Shown: positions 18,180 to 26,805, counted from the first letter of the stretch. The stretch is 47,166 nt of DNA from a bacterium (GCA_030536655.1 JAUNPN010000007.1:1-47166), one strand, 5' to 3'. Notes: generated by a model not told the origin, from the letters alone. Made by a program: numbers and translations.

Positions 18180-19868
18180 ATGGCTCATATGTATGTTGAC
18201 AATATGAAGGTTGAGATTGAGGGCGAAAAGAATGTCCTTGAGGTTATCCGCAAAGCCGGAATAGATCTTCCGACCTTCTGTTATTATTCGGAATTATCCA
18301 CCTACGGCGCGTGCCGTATGTGCGTTATACAAAATGAAAGAGGCGGTATTGAGGCTGCCTGCTCAACCGTACCGCGTGACGGAATGAGAGTGAGAACGAA
18401 TACACCGGTGCTGCAGAAGCATAGAAAAATGATTCTGGAGCTGCTTCTTGCGGCTCACTGCCGTGACTGTACAACCTGCAGCAAGAGCGGTTCATGCCGA
18501 TTGCAGGAGCTTGCGCTTAGGTTCGGCGTTGAAAAGGTCAGATTTGCCGATAACAGAAAAATCAGCGAAATTGACAATTCATCAACCAGTATTGTAAGAG
18601 ATCCGTCAAAGTGTATTCTCTGCGGCGACTGCGTAAGAATGTGCTCGGAAAAGCAGGGCTTGGGTATTATTGATTTCGCAAAGCGCGGTTCGTCAATGGA
18701 GGTTATGCCGGCGTTTAATATGAAGCTTGCTGAAACCGATTGCGTAAACTGCGGTCAGTGCGCGGCAGTTTGTCCTACGGGCGCTATTACGGTTAAGGAT
18801 GAAACCGACCTTATGTGGGAATACCTTGCGGATCCGTCAAAGCTGGTGGTTGTTCAGATTGCTCCGGCTGTCCGTGTTGCACTGGGCGATGAATTCGGGG
18901 TTGAGCACGGTGAGAATGTTTTGGGTAAAACAGTTCATGCGCTGAGGATGCTTGGCTTTGACAAGATATTTGATACAGTACTTGCCGCGGACTTGACTGT
19001 TATGGAGGAGGCGGCGGAGTTCAGAGACAGGCTTGCAAACGGCGGTCCGTTCCCGATGTTTACCTCATGCTGTCCCGCATGGATTAAGTTCTGTGAGAAT
19101 AAACATCCGGAGCTTATAAATAAGAATGTTTCAAGCTGCAAGTCACCGATGCAGATGTATGGAGCCGTAATCAAGAAATGGCATGAGAAAACCGGCGATG
19201 AAAGAGAGCTTGTTTCTGTTGCAATTATGCCGTGTACCGCGAAAAAGTATGAGGTGTCGCGAAAAGAATTTACCGACGAGAACGGTAAGCGTATTATTGA
19301 GCTGTCTTTGACTACTCAGGAGATTGCAAAAATGATAAGAAACGCGGGTATCCGTTTTGACGAGTTAGAGGGCGAGTATCTGGACGCTCCGTTTGATATG
19401 GGCGGCTCCGGAGCCGGAGTTATATTCGGTGTAACCGGAGGTGTTGCCGAGGCGGTTATAAGAGCGTGCAGTGATGATAAAAGCTCCGGTATAGTTGACA
19501 AGCTTAAGTTCTGCGGTGTAAGAGGCAAGGATAGCCTTAAGGAAGCGGTTATTAACGCAGGCGGCAGGGAACTGAGAATAGGTGTTGTTCATGGTCTGGG
19601 TGAGGCGGAACGTCTTATAAGAGCTATGGAAAAGGGAGAAATGTATTTTGACCTTGTCGAGGTAATGGCATGTCCGGAGGGATGTATAGGCGGAGCGGGA
19701 CAGCCGTTCGCAATGCACCCTGAACGTGACAAGAGAGCAAAGGGACTGTATGCGACGGATAAGAGAATACAGATTAAGTTCCCGGAGAAAAATCCGTCAA
19801 TGGCTGATATTTACGAGCTGCTCGGCGATGAGGTTCATGACGCGCTTCATGTTCATTATACAAAATGA
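18180..19868 (+). CDS. hydA: [FeFe] hydrogenase catalytic subunit HydA
   Basis: 562 residues. N-terminal [2Fe-2S] (C34, C45, C48, C61), a His-Cys [4Fe-4S] site (H93, C97, C100, C106), two ferredoxin clusters (C145/148/151/155 and C188/191/194/198), then the H-cluster domain with all three motifs: TSCCPAW (295-301), MPCTAKK (350-356) and ACPEGC (497-502). The accessory clusters and hydB/hydC partners fit the group A3 (bifurcating) type, but it lacks the extra C-terminal [2Fe-2S] domain of the Thermotoga enzyme. Start 18180 follows GAGGAGG; the open frame back to 18000 overlaps hydB in another frame. The maturases HydE, HydF and HydG are not in this window. Confidence 0.96.
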   Translation: MAHMYVDNMKVEIEGEKNVLEVIRKAGIDLPTFCYYSELSTYGACRMCVIQNERGGIEAACSTVPRDGMRVRTNTPVLQKHRKMILELLLAAHCRDCTTCSKSGSCRLQELALRFGVEKVRFADNRKISEIDNSSTSIVRDPSKCILCGDCVRMCSEKQGLGIIDFAKRGSSMEVMPAFNMKLAETDCVNCGQCAAVCPTGAITVKDETDLMWEYLADPSKLVVVQIAPAVRVALGDEFGVEHGENVLGKTVHALRMLGFDKIFDTVLAADLTVMEEAAEFRDRLANGGPFPMFTSCCPAWIKFCENKHPELINKNVSSCKSPMQMYGAVIKKWHEKTGDERELVSVAIMPCTAKKYEVSRKEFTDENGKRIIELSLTTQEIAKMIRNAGIRFDELEGEYLDAPFDMGGSGAGVIFGVTGGVAEAVIRACSDDKSSGIVDKLKFCGVRGKDSLKEAVINAGGRELRIGVVHGLGEAERLIRAMEKGEMYFDLVEVMACPEGCIGGAGQPFAMHPERDKRAKGLYATDKRIQIKFPEKNPSMADIYELLGDEVHDALHVHYTK

Positions 19869-20010
19869 TTAGAGCATATCCGTAAGCATATCTTGCTTGA
19901 TGATTTCTGTCATATTGTCTCAAAAATTCTTGGCATATGACGGTATGCGTCGGAGTTTTGGAATAATCCGGAGAAAAATCCGGCTTCGCAAGATGCACTT
20001 TTTTAACTTT
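19869..20010. repeat. Family 2 inverted-repeat element, copy B
   Basis: Begins with TTAGAGCATATCCGTAAGC directly after the hydA stop codon. It contains a TTCTGTCATATTGTC core and the GGATAATCC-like and ATCCGGCTTCGCAA segments shared with copy E. The right end is degraded. The copy is more diverged than the others. Confidence 0.65.
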
Positions 20011-20014
20011 TGGT

Positions 20015-20061
20015 AAAAAGAGCGGGCTGTTACTGAAAAACGGTAACAGCCTGCTCTTTTT
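20015..20061 (+). terminator. Terminator of the hydrogenase operon
   Basis: 19-bp stem beginning AAAAAGAGCGGGCTGTTAC, closing with GTAACAGCCTGCTCTTTTT, with one G-U pair and a short loop. About 150 bases downstream of hydA; the repeat copy B lies between. Confidence 0.88.
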
Positions 20062-20188
20062 GGGGAAAATATTTGTTAATTTATTTTCATACTGTAAATT
20101 ATGAACAAAAAATTAACAGCTTATCAGCTTAAGTATAAATATAATACAAGAAGTTACAGCATTCGCGGTAAAAAAGATAAGAAATCTA

Positions 20189-20217
20189 TTGCGCAGTGAA
20201 GAAAAATGTGATATAAT
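20189..20217 (+). promoter_or_regulatory. Promoter of the nucleotide-sugar dehydratase gene
   Basis: TTGCGC, 17 bases, TATAAT, 33 bases before ATG 20250. The rest of 20062-20188 is AT-rich, with no gene seen. Confidence 0.65.
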
Positions 20218-20249
20218 AGTACAGAATAAGTGTATGGGGGATATACGAT

Positions 20250-22067
20250 ATGAACTTTAATAAAAGAACAACGGCTTTAATGGTAATTGACCTGCTGTCC
20301 TTTATATGCAGTGGAATGCTGGCTTTGTTTATGATAAGGACAACTGTGGCGATAACAAATGCAATGTATGCGTCTGTAATAATAGCGGCATTTTTGAATG
20401 TTGCCGGAATGTGGGCGTTTGGTACATACAGAACTATCTGGCGTTATGCAACGCTGATAGAGTTTATAAAGTGTTTTGCCGGAATAATTGCCGGAACAGG
20501 AGTATCTGTTATTGTTTCGCTTGCGTTAGGACATTTTAAGGATATTTTTTATTATCTTTTATTCTTTATGTCAATCTGTTCTGTAACAGCGACAAGGACG
20601 GTTTATCGGTATTTTGTGTCTAAAAATTATCATGACAATGATGTGAAAACAATACGAACAATGATTGTCGGCGGCGGAGATACGGGACGGCGTTTGATTC
20701 AGGAAATGGGAGATCCGCAGTGCAGGTATAATGCAGTGGTGATTGCGGATGATGATCCTTCAAAGCTTTTCCGTGAAGTCATGGGAGTAAAGGTTGCCGG
20801 AACAACCGAAATGATTCCTCAGATGGTCAAGGAGTATAATATTGATAATATTATAGTTGCCGCGCCTTCAGCCGAGAAGGAAGAACAAAAGCGTATTGTA
20901 AATATATGCTCAAAGACAGACTGCAAGGTGAAGGTGCTTCCGTATCTGCATGAGCTTATTGTTGAAACAAGTCTTTTAAGCCAGACAAGAGAAATCAATA
21001 TTACTGATTTGCTGGGACGCGATGAAATTCATTTTGATGAAATGAAGAATAAGAAACTTATTGAGGGCAGAGTATGCATGGTAACCGGCGGAGGCGGTTC
21101 AATCGGATCTGAGCTTTCGAGACAGATTGCAAAGCATCATCCGAAGCAGCTTGTAATTGTTGATATATATGAAAACAACGCCTATGAAATTCAGCAGGAA
21201 CTTAAGCGTATGTATGGGGACAGGCTTAATTTAGAGGTAAGAATTGCTTCTGTACGTGATGAGCATAAGATGGATGCATTGTTTGATGAATTTCGTCCGG
21301 AGCTTGTGTTTCATGCGGCAGCGCATAAGCATGTACCGCTTATGGAGGACAGTCCCGGAGAGGCTATTAAGAATAATATATTTGGTACATTTAATACGGC
21401 AAAGCTTTCAGCAAAGTACGGTGTAAAGAAATTTGTGCTTGTTTCAACTGATAAGGCAGTTAATCCGACTAATGTTATGGGTGCAACAAAGAGATGCTGT
21501 GAAATGATTATTGAATATATGTCACAGACAAAGAAAAATACGGAATTTGCTGCGGTACGTTTCGGAAATGTGCTTGGTTCAAATGGTTCTGTAATCCCCT
21601 TGTTCAGACGTCAGATTGAGGAGGGCGGCCCGGTAACCGTAACTCATCCGGATATTATCAGATATTTTATGACGATTCCGGAGGCAGTTTCGTTAATCTT
21701 GCAGGCGGCGTCATTTGCTCATGGCGGAGAAATATTTGTGCTTGATATGGGTAAGCCGGTTAAGATTACCACGCTTGCCGAGAATCTTATCAGACTTATG
21801 GGCATGGAGCCATATGTGGATATTGATATTGAGTTTACGGGCCTGCGTCCCGGTGAAAAGCTTTTTGAAGAACTGCTCATGGACGAGGAAGGGCTTAAAA
21901 AGACTGAGAATGATAAGATATTTATCGGAAAGCAAATTCAGCTCAACACTGCCGAATTTATGGAAAAGCTCGGAGTTCTTGAATCAGCGGCACACAGTGA
22001 TGTATCTAAAATAGCTGTAGAAGAATTACATAATGTAGTCCCGACCTTCAAGAGGAAGATAGCTTAG
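20250..22067 (+). CDS. Membrane-bound UDP-sugar 4,6-dehydratase (CapD/WbpM/PglF family)
   Basis: 605 residues. Four predicted membrane segments in the first 120 residues, a first nucleotide-binding domain (VGGGDTGRR, about 140-148), then the catalytic SDR domain with TGGGGSIGSEL (279-289), FHAAAHKHVPLMEDSP and the altered triad S399-M410-K414, in which Met replaces the usual Tyr. That SMK arrangement is known from WbpM-type enzymes. The likely reaction is UDP-GlcNAc 4,6-dehydration for capsule or glycan synthesis. No glycosyltransferases are adjacent, so it is a stand-alone gene with its own promoter. Its stop codon lies inside the end of repeat copy C. Confidence 0.92.
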   Translation: MNFNKRTTALMVIDLLSFICSGMLALFMIRTTVAITNAMYASVIIAAFLNVAGMWAFGTYRTIWRYATLIEFIKCFAGIIAGTGVSVIVSLALGHFKDIFYYLLFFMSICSVTATRTVYRYFVSKNYHDNDVKTIRTMIVGGGDTGRRLIQEMGDPQCRYNAVVIADDDPSKLFREVMGVKVAGTTEMIPQMVKEYNIDNIIVAAPSAEKEEQKRIVNICSKTDCKVKVLPYLHELIVETSLLSQTREINITDLLGRDEIHFDEMKNKKLIEGRVCMVTGGGGSIGSELSRQIAKHHPKQLVIVDIYENNAYEIQQELKRMYGDRLNLEVRIASVRDEHKMDALFDEFRPELVFHAAAHKHVPLMEDSPGEAIKNNIFGTFNTAKLSAKYGVKKFVLVSTDKAVNPTNVMGATKRCCEMIIEYMSQTKKNTEFAAVRFGNVLGSNGSVIPLFRRQIEEGGPVTVTHPDIIRYFMTIPEAVSLILQAASFAHGGEIFVLDMGKPVKITTLAENLIRLMGMEPYVDIDIEFTGLRPGEKLFEELLMDEEGLKKTENDKIFIGKQIQLNTAEFMEKLGVLESAAHSDVSKIAVEELHNVVPTFKRKIA

Positions 22068-22110
22068 AGCCTGTCCGTAATTAAAGAAGTGTATATTGCA
22101 AAGTGGGATT
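22064..22110. repeat. Family 2 element, partial copy C
   Basis: TTAGAGCCTGTCCGTAATTA and the following ATATTGCAAAGTGGGATTTT match the inverted right arm of copy E. No opposite end is recognised, so it is a solo end. The first TAG is the stop codon of the dehydratase gene. Confidence 0.65.
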
Positions 22111-22192
22111 TTTACCTTAAATTTGGCAGTTATTTGTGCAGTTTGCCAAATATCATTAGGTTTTTAGAAGTACCCATAAGTAAATTGGTTTT

Positions 22193-22220
22193 CAGGGATT
22201 GCGCCGCGGCGTAATCCCTG
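22193..22220. other. GC-rich nested palindrome in the leader of the stalk-domain gene
   Basis: CAGGGATT and AATCCCTG flank the self-complementary CGCCGCGGCG, giving a 28-base hairpin with one inner mismatch. It ends 21 bases before ATG 22242, just ahead of the ribosome site. No T-tract follows, so it is not a standard terminator. Confidence 0.6.
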
Positions 22221-22241
22221 ATTGGTAAATGGAGAAGGATT

Positions 22242-23810
22242 ATGAAAAAAATATTAATTATGGCAGCGGCAGCAGTAATCACGGTATCAGCGATTGCGTC
22301 GGCTGCTGAAAATGATATAACTGTTACAGTAAACGGAAACAGCGTTGGGTTTGAACAGCCGCCTGTTATTGATAATGACAGAACACTTGTGCCGATGCGC
22401 GCGATTTTTGAAGCATTGGGTGCGGAGGTTGAATGGGATGGAGAAACAAGGACTGTTACATCAACAAGAGGTGAAATAAAAATCAGTCTTGAAATCGACA
22501 GCAATATAATGACAGTCGGTGAAAGGGAGGTAACTCTTGACGTGCCGGCGAAGATTATAAATGACAGGACTATGGTTCCGGTGCGGGCTGTAAGTGAAGC
22601 AATGGAATGTGATGTGGACTGGAACGAAGAAGAAAGACGGGTAATAATAATGTCAACAGAAGAAAGTACGGCGCCGGAGGAAACATTAAATCCGAATTCA
22701 ACGGCAGAGCCGGCAGCGACAGAAGTTCCCGCAGCGACAGCGGCACCTGAAGCAGAGAAGTTTGCAGAGTCTGTAAAAACAGATATTGCAGATGATGTAA
22801 ATATATTTGATACGGAATGGATTATAGCCAAAACTGAAATAACGCCGACAGACGGAAAGGAAAAAGCTAACGAAAAGCTTTGTGCTACCGATTTTATATC
22901 GGTAAACAGCGGAAAGAGCTATTATGCATCGTATTATGATGTGAATAACTTTAAATTTGCGGGCGGATATTGTGTAAATTATGCATTTTACGATGCGGAT
23001 AAGAAATATATAAGCGGTGCGGCGGCAGATATGGCAAAGCCGGTAAAGGCGCCGGAATATGCTTCATATATAAGATATACGATAAAGCTTGAATCAACAG
23101 CCGAAAGAGCAATGATGTATCTTACATTTATGCAGACAGAGAAGGCTCCTGAAAAATTTGTAAAGAGCGAGAAGATAACAGCCTTGGCGGAAACAGAGCA
23201 GTTTAGGGATAAAAAGATATTTATTGTGGGAGATAACCAGGTTCAGAACAGCGGAGTATGGACGAGTATTCTGGATAAAAAACTCGGAGCAGGGGAGGTT
23301 GGAGTAAAAGGTTTTGGCAATATCAGATTTACAGTTAACGATTATTGCTCTTTGTGTATTGATAAAACCACAAACACATTTGCAGCAGATGCGGATTATA
23401 TGATAGTCAGTGTCGGATTTTATGATTGGATGAACAATTATGGAATCGGTACGGATATAAGCAGTAACGGCGGAATATATGACTTTCTTGATTCGGCAAA
23501 GAGCAAGTGGCCGAATACGCAGATTGTTATGATGACGCTTCCTTCGGCAAAGTACGCTGCGGATGGATTTACATCTGCGGGAATTTATAACACGCTTGGA
23601 ATGTCAACTTCCGATTACTCGGAGCAGATTGTTGAGGCCTGTGAGAGTAGGGGGATTCCCGTAATAGACATATCAAAGCTTTGGAATGAGAATGATATGG
23701 GTATATATATGAAGCAGAGTAATTTGAGTTATCTTTACCCGAATGAAGAGGGCGGAAAGCTTATTGCAGATAAAATATATGAAAAGCTTATAGAGTTGGA
23801 AAATAAATAA
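22242..23810 (+). CDS. Secreted stalk-domain protein with degenerate SGNH-like domain
   Basis: 522 residues. A signal peptide covers about 1-22. A copper-amine-oxidase N-terminal 'stalk' domain (25-137) shows two DRTLVPMRA / DRTMVPVRA repeats. A Thr/Pro/Ala linker (138-172), a beta-rich, possibly carbohydrate-binding, region (about 185-300) and a C-terminal SGNH-hydrolase-like fold (about 322-520) follow. In the last, the usual GDS is GDN (330-332), the GxND block reads GFYDW, and the catalytic DxxH is replaced by a YLYPN segment, so it is probably catalytically dead or uses other residues. Ribosome site GGAGAAGG. Likely extracellular. The specific role is unknown. Confidence 0.75.
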   Translation: MKKILIMAAAAVITVSAIASAAENDITVTVNGNSVGFEQPPVIDNDRTLVPMRAIFEALGAEVEWDGETRTVTSTRGEIKISLEIDSNIMTVGEREVTLDVPAKIINDRTMVPVRAVSEAMECDVDWNEEERRVIIMSTEESTAPEETLNPNSTAEPAATEVPAATAAPEAEKFAESVKTDIADDVNIFDTEWIIAKTEITPTDGKEKANEKLCATDFISVNSGKSYYASYYDVNNFKFAGGYCVNYAFYDADKKYISGAAADMAKPVKAPEYASYIRYTIKLESTAERAMMYLTFMQTEKAPEKFVKSEKITALAETEQFRDKKIFIVGDNQVQNSGVWTSILDKKLGAGEVGVKGFGNIRFTVNDYCSLCIDKTTNTFAADADYMIVSVGFYDWMNNYGIGTDISSNGGIYDFLDSAKSKWPNTQIVMMTLPSAKYAADGFTSAGIYNTLGMSTSDYSEQIVEACESRGIPVIDISKLWNENDMGIYMKQSNLSYLYPNEEGGKLIADKIYEKLIELENK

Positions 23811-23897
23811 TGTCAAAACCTCATTTATCTGCATACTATACAATACAGCATGAGGAAAGCTGTGTTGCAGAGTATGCAGAAATGGAGGTTTTATATT

Positions 23898-24227
23898 ATG
23901 GCTGACAGAATTTGTGACAGAGACAGAAGATGCCAGCAGCCGGAATGCGGAACCAATTTCCGCGAGGCTGTATGTATACATACAGATAAGGTTTACGACA
24001 GTTGCCGAGATAAAGATTGTCTCGAAAATATTCGGGTTTACTTAACAAACTCGTGTCAGGATATTGTTGATAGAGCAATCAATGTAAAGTGTACAAAGGC
24101 AGAAATTATATGGGTGTTCTCGGATATTGAGCCGGTACCGTTTAACCGTGGCTTCTATTCGGTAGATTTAAAGTATTTCTTCAAAATCACTTTAGCGGTA
24201 TTAACAGGTGATTTTAGTTATACTTAA
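23898..24227 (+). pseudogene. Truncated conserved clostridial gene, 5' portion only
   Basis: 109 codons with an excellent start (GGAGG 8 bases before ATG 23898). The sequence is cysteine-rich, with REAVCIHTDKVYDSCRDKDC, a LTNSCQDIVDRAI stretch and AEIIWVFSDIEPVPFNRGFY. From memory these belong to a widespread uncharacterised clostridial family about three times longer, whose next segment (a GLATFDK-like motif) is missing. Here it diverges after about residue 104 and stops at 24227, only 5 bases before the end of a convergent serine recombinase gene. I infer that the 3' part was displaced by recombinase-mediated integration. It could still be expressed as a short protein. Confidence 0.6.
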
Positions 24228-24232
24228 AGATG

Positions 24233-25675
24233 CTAAAAAAATTTCCACTTTATAAAGACGTCGTCATTGTCAATCTCTATTTTTGCAATAAGACTGTCTA
24301 TTATATGACGCATCGTGTTGAGGTCGCAAGTGTCAAGACCGCTTCCTATTTCTGCGAGAATTTTTTTTGTTTCCGAAACCGATAATACCGGTGGGATTTC
24401 TTTTACTGCTTCAAGCTTTTCCATGAGCAGACTTTGCTCTGCTTGAAGCTTGCTTAGACGGTCAGATATGATTGATTTGTCTATATTACCGATAAGGTAC
24501 AAGTCCATAACCTTGTCAATTTGCTTTTTGATGTAATTGAGACGGTTATTTAAAGCTGCTTGTTCCGCAGCCTTTGTGTCTGCTGCTCTGTGCTCGGAAA
24601 GCAGCTGTTCTATTGATTCGGGGTGTGAGGTTAACCCTTTTATTTGGGTTATGACCATTAAATCCAACTCTTTACGGTTTACTATCTTGTTACGGCAGTT
24701 TGAGTCTTTGACCATGTGTTTTGCTAAACCATAACGGCTGTAACATATGTATTTCGGGTATTCATATACTTTTTTTCCGTTTGTGTTTCTTCTGGTCATT
24801 GCAAAATAACGACCTCCGCATTGACGGCAGTATAAAAAACCGCCGAGCAAGCTTGTATGCTGAAAGGCGCTCTTTCTATCCGGATTTCTTTTGTCACGTT
24901 CTTTGAGCTTTTCTGTTGCTGCGTCAAGAGTTTCCTGTGAAATTATCGCTTCATGCTGTCCGGGAACAATGTCATTTCCGATATGTGTCCATCCGGCATA
25001 CAGTTCATTATGAAGAATATATCTTATTCTGTTCTCATTATGCTCCCACGTACCGTGCTTATGTGTATAGCCTGCGTCAGTCATTTTTTTGGAGATAGAC
25101 GTTATAGCATCGCCTTCAAGAAAAAGACGGAATATCTCGCGAATCTGCCGGGCTTCGTATTCGTTTATGACTAATTTGCCGTTTTCGTAGTCATAGCCGA
25201 TTGGCAGACTTCCGCCGTGATATAGTCCCTTCTTTGCTCTGGCTTCCTTACCCATTTTTGAGCGTTCACGAAACTGCTCTCGCTCCAGCTGAGCAAATAC
25301 GGACAGAATACCTACCATTGCCCGCCCGAATGGAGTGGAAGTGTCAAAGTTTTCTGTTAAACTGGCAAAATGCACGTTATTTGCAAGAAAAACATCCTCT
25401 ATAAGATACAGTGTATCTTTTTGACTGCGGCTCAAACGGTCAAGTTTATAGACCAGAACAAGATCAATTTTACCGCCTTTAATATCGGCAATCATGCTTT
25501 GCAGACCGGGGCGGATCATAGATGCGCCGGAAAAACCTGCGTCTGTATAGCTCTTATAAACGTCCCAGCCTTTTGCGGCGCAGTATGCCTTCATGCGTTC
25601 GATTTGCTCACCGATACTCCATCCTTCACGAGCTTGTTCCAATGTGCTTACGCGCGGGTATAAAGCTACTTTCAT
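24233..25675 (-). CDS. Large serine recombinase
   Basis: 480 residues. The N-terminal resolvase catalytic domain has the nucleophile Ser10 in YPRVSTLEQ. Then come a Recombinase domain (about 160-260, including SITSISKKMTDAGY-like text), a zinc ribbon beginning CRQCGGRY and a coiled-coil region (about 370-440), the normal large serine integrase plan. Such enzymes join attP and attB without homology; phages, skin-type elements and transposons use them. AAGGAG lies 9 bases before ATG 25675. It converges on the truncated gene, so an attachment site probably lies near 24205-24235. No other phage or conjugation gene is nearby. Confidence 0.94.
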   Translation of the reverse strand: MKVALYPRVSTLEQAREGWSIGEQIERMKAYCAAKGWDVYKSYTDAGFSGASMIRPGLQSMIADIKGGKIDLVLVYKLDRLSRSQKDTLYLIEDVFLANNVHFASLTENFDTSTPFGRAMVGILSVFAQLEREQFRERSKMGKEARAKKGLYHGGSLPIGYDYENGKLVINEYEARQIREIFRLFLEGDAITSISKKMTDAGYTHKHGTWEHNENRIRYILHNELYAGWTHIGNDIVPGQHEAIISQETLDAATEKLKERDKRNPDRKSAFQHTSLLGGFLYCRQCGGRYFAMTRRNTNGKKVYEYPKYICYSRYGLAKHMVKDSNCRNKIVNRKELDLMVITQIKGLTSHPESIEQLLSEHRAADTKAAEQAALNNRLNYIKKQIDKVMDLYLIGNIDKSIISDRLSKLQAEQSLLMEKLEAVKEIPPVLSVSETKKILAEIGSGLDTCDLNTMRHIIDSLIAKIEIDNDDVFIKWKFF

Positions 25676-25918
25676 TTTTATTCACTCCTTGTTGGTCAGT
25701 TTGTGCTGTGAACGACACTCCTCGGCTGATTATGCGCCGAGAAGTTTTTAATTCCATCCTGTTCCGTTATGAAAAGATGCAGGCTCATTGCTTCCTCTGC
25801 CAATGCATTTATAGTATGATAGGAATTATGATATGATGTGCAGAATTTTAAAGCTGCGGAAAGGGTTTGTAATCATTATATTTGCGGTATTTAATGAAAA
25901 TTACTGATACTTAGTTAT
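25676..25918. other. Non-coding stretch upstream of the recombinase
   Basis: Holds the recombinase ribosome site and a 6-bp hairpin CTCGGC / GCCGAG (25721-25741). I recognise no gene and no remainder of the truncated gene. A 24-codon frame at 25833-25907 has a hydrophobic centre but weak support. Confidence 0.5.
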
Positions 25919-26098
25919 TTAAGAAAGCACTGATTAATTAACGCCTAACGGCTTAGCACGCATTGAACTTGCATATTTTCCGTCATATCATACAAAAATC
26001 TCTCGACATACGCGAGTATGCCTTCGATCTTTTTATATAATCTGACGAAAAATCTGACTGTGTTCACTGCGTACTATATTTAATCAGTGCTTCCTTAA
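25919..26098. repeat. 180-bp inverted-repeat element, copy 2 (family 1)
   Basis: Same length and near-identical interior as copy 1. The left end is TTAAGAAAGCACTGATTAA, which makes the two terminal repeats complementary at the position where other copies mismatch. It sits between the recombinase and the BlaI operon. Confidence 0.9.
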
Positions 26099-26201
26099 GA
26101 ATATTGAAATTATAAAAATTACAAAAAGAACGTGCTCGAAAATTTTTTGACAACACAGTAACGGGTTTTATTAAAAAATTTTGTTTTTTAATAAAATAAT
26201 C

Positions 26202-26230
26202 TTGACAAATGTAGCTATATATGCTATACT
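26202..26230 (+). promoter_or_regulatory. Promoter of the BlaI-M56 operon
   Basis: TTGACA, 17 bases, TATACT. An AT-only 10-bp hairpin (26169-26193) precedes it. The transcript would begin near 26237, leaving a leader of about 50 bases. Confidence 0.85.
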
Positions 26231-26252
26231 GTGTTTAGTAGCTACAAGTGTA
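26204..26252 (+). promoter_or_regulatory. Pair of BlaI-type operators around the promoter
   Basis: A perfect TACAAGTGTA at 26243-26252 matches the TACANNTGTA operator of BlaI/MecI/CopY repressors. GACAAATGTA at 26204-26213 matches with one change, imposed by the -35 box it overlaps. Centres are 39 bases apart, flanking the -10 box. This predicts autorepression by the BlaI-type protein encoded next. Confidence 0.75.
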
Positions 26253-26285
26253 ATTACACTGATTATCTGTGAGGAGGAGTTTTTG

Positions 26286-26657
26286 GTGCCTAATTCAAAA
26301 CAAACAATTACCGATTCGGAATATGAGATAATGAAAATATTATGGAATACAAATGAAAAGATGTCCGTAGCTGATGTAGTCACGGAACTTAAGAGTAATG
26401 ATTGGTCCGCCTCAACCGTTTCAACATTCCTTCAAAGACTTTTGAAAAAGGGAGTTGTTTCATGCGAGAAAAAAGGAAAGAGCAATTTATATTATCCGCT
26501 GCTTAAGCAGGAGGACTACAAGCTGAGTGAAACTGAAAGCTTTCTTTCAAAGCTGTACAAGGGTTCTGTAAAAAATCTTGTTGCGGCGCTGCATGAAAAC
26601 AAACGCCTTTCAAAGGAAGATGTATCGGATTTGAAAAAAATGTTTGATTTGGAATAA
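26286..26657 (+). CDS. BlaI/MecI-family transcriptional repressor
   Basis: 123 residues from GTG 26286, chosen because AGGAGG lies 8 bases upstream and the family motif SEYEIMKILW then begins at residue 11. An N-terminal winged helix (ITDSEYEIMKILW, ADVVTELK, TVSTFLQRLLKKG) is followed by a dimerisation helix region. BlaI repressors are inactivated by cleavage when a BlaR1-type M56 protease senses a signal, and that partner gene follows. The target is probably its own operon, given the operators upstream. The inducing signal is unknown, and no beta-lactamase is in the window. Confidence 0.92.
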   Translation: MPNSKQTITDSEYEIMKILWNTNEKMSVADVVTELKSNDWSASTVSTFLQRLLKKGVVSCEKKGKSNLYYPLLKQEDYKLSETESFLSKLYKGSVKNLVAALHENKRLSKEDVSDLKKMFDLE

Positions 26658-26672
26658 AACGGAGATTGCTAT

Positions 26673-26779
26673 GTTTGGAAAAAGATAAGCGGCACATCTC
26701 ACCGTCATTAGGGGCTTGAAGTACAGCGTACGACTGTGCTCCTCATAACGGCAGTCTGCTTGCTTCTCTTTTCCCAAAC
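26673..26779. other. Long imperfect hairpin between the repressor and M56 genes
   Basis: The outer arms GTTTGGAAAAAGATAAGC and GCTTCTCTTTTCCCAAAC pair well. A second tier pairs CCGTCATTAGGGGC (26702-26715) with GCTCCTCATAACGG (26738-26751). There is no coding capacity. It fills most of the 148-base gap between two genes that are normally adjacent or overlapping. It could be a decayed MITE-like element or an RNA structure tuning M56 expression. Confidence 0.6.
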
Positions 26780-26805
26780 GAATTGGTGAAAGGAGTTCGG
26801 ATTAT

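Noticed and set aside
25833-25907. 24-codon frame encoding a small hydrophobic peptide
   Set aside because: Only a weak AGGA site, no neighbour logic and very short; more likely chance in AT-rich DNA, or debris of an insertion.
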